A stretch of 5,613 bases of DNA, from NCBI GenBank assembly GCA_018333395.1, contig JAGXSQ010000113.1:1-5613 (forward strand), written 5' to 3'. Below the pieces are notes generated by a model. That model was not told the DNA's origin, searched no databases, and saw nothing but the letters and a program-made list of their open reading frames with translations. Every line of letters starts with the position of its first letter. Position 1 is the first letter of the stretch. Below are positions 5,224-5,613 of the stretch, piece after piece. A program made the translations under genes and the position numbers. The stretch comes from Dethiobacter sp. (GTDB lineage: Bacteria > Bacillota_D > Dethiobacteria > Dethiobacterales > Dethiobacteraceae).

Positions 5224-5306
5224 ATTCACAATGAGAAACAGGGAACTAATTGCTTCATCCCAGCATTGACTATCGGCCTCGGTATCTTTAACCACATCCG
5301 TCCCCA

Positions 5307-5358
5307 GGTTTAAATCATTAAGGCTGACCCTGTCGGGCCAGCCTTAATGATTTAAACC
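5307..5358. repeat. Long inverted repeat between convergent genes, possible bidirectional terminator
   Basis: The arms 5307-5326 and 5339-5358 are perfectly complementary over 20 bp (GGTTTAAATCATTAAGGCTG and its reverse complement). After one A/C mismatch, CCC pairs with GGG around a TGTC loop. In minus-strand RNA the mismatch becomes G-U, so that fold is continuous. It lies 83 bases after the lipoprotein stop and 63 bases before the stop of the converging gene, a natural place for a two-way terminator. No T run follows on either strand, so a classical intrinsic terminator is not proven. The flanking CCGTCCCC at 5299-5306 matches the end of the RAYT terminal repeat, so it could instead be a small non-autonomous repeat. 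Confidence 0.85.
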
Positions 5359-5421
5359 ACCCGCAATAACTGCTGCGCAAAATCCGAAGGCAATCTGCCT
5401 CCCTTACATTAACCATCTTGC

Positions 5422-5613
5422 TCATTCTGATACCCATGAAAAATTGTAAAAAACACCTTTAGGTACAGCGATTACTGGGGCGGGCAGCTTTTTAAACTCT
5501 CCACTAAGCATCTTCTCGATTGCCGCTAAATGAAAATGACAAGCTGCGATTCCCATATCTATTCTTTGAATATCATACCCAAGAACATTACTATAACCAG
5601 GTGATTTACACTC
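5422..5613 (-). CDS. Nitroreductase-like protein, C-terminal part (runs off window)
   Basis: The minus strand is open from the right edge to a TGA at 5422-5424, giving the last 63 residues of a protein. They include YDIQRIDMGIAACHFHLAAI, matching the RIDMGIAxxHFxLAA segment of nitroreductase-family flavoproteins. These are dimeric FMN enzymes that reduce varied substrates with NAD(P)H, and in this segment a helix contributes to the dimer and the FMN site. The rest, through KKLPAPVIAVPKGVFYNFSW to the stop, is the tail. The N-terminal FMN-binding part lies outside the window, so the start, length and specific reaction cannot be given. It converges on the lipoprotein gene, with the long inverted repeat between them. 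No frameshift is seen in the visible part. Confidence 0.75.
   Translation of the reverse strand, partial: ECKSPGYSNVLGYDIQRIDMGIAACHFHLAAIEKMLSGEFKKLPAPVIAVPKGVFYNFSWVSE

Noticed and set aside
1..5613. CRISPR array, tRNA or rRNA genes, or a defence-type gene cluster
   Set aside because: No regularly spaced direct repeats, cloverleaf genes, rRNA stretches or recognisable defence domains were found on either strand.

Overview
The window reads as an accessory, mobile-element-rich stretch from a low- to mid-GC Gram-positive bacterium. A Clostridia/Peptococcaceae-type host (Desulfotomaculum or Pelotomaculum relatives) is my best guess. That guess rests on strong purine-rich ribosome binding sites, a lipoprotein with a Gram-positive-style lipobox, a type IV pilin remnant, and a REP-associated transposase with GGGGACGG-type ends; it is inference, because no marker gene is present.

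The left part (1-1253) is a graveyard of broken genes. First comes a possible C-terminal tail (3-77). Next is a decayed gene of unknown function (about 129-700), whose two halves are in different frames either side of a short T run. A minus-strand coding-like fragment (about 693-842) follows, and then an internally deleted DDE transposase (about 842-1253). The first well-supported intact gene is at 1444-1938. It encodes a 6-pyruvoyl-tetrahydropterin synthase/QueD-like protein that keeps the zinc histidines but lacks the usual catalytic cysteine.

The middle part (1979-3674) is three nested or abutting pieces. They are an IS1634-like transposase remnant on the minus strand, a type IV pilin fragment on the minus strand, and a complete-looking REP-associated tyrosine (Y1/HUH) transposase element. 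The pilin fragment holds the GFTLIE methylation motif and is cut at both ends. The transposase element has 21-bp terminal inverted repeats, a second degenerate copy of the right end, a hairpin, and a promoter that begins inside the left repeat.

The right part (4077-5613) is intact and ordinary in coding quality. It has two codirectional envelope genes: a signal-peptide protein with a C-terminal membrane anchor, and a coiled-coil lipoprotein with a BamE/SmpA-like tail. After them comes a long, almost perfect inverted repeat, and then the C-terminal end of a nitroreductase-like gene converging from the right edge. The inverted repeat lies between the convergent genes and probably separates their transcription. 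The two envelope genes may act together at the cell surface; the other genes have no evident common pathway. I do not see convincing evidence of a new multi-gene system. The most notable items are the transposase element's end structure, the cysteine-less QueD homologue and the unknown envelope pair.
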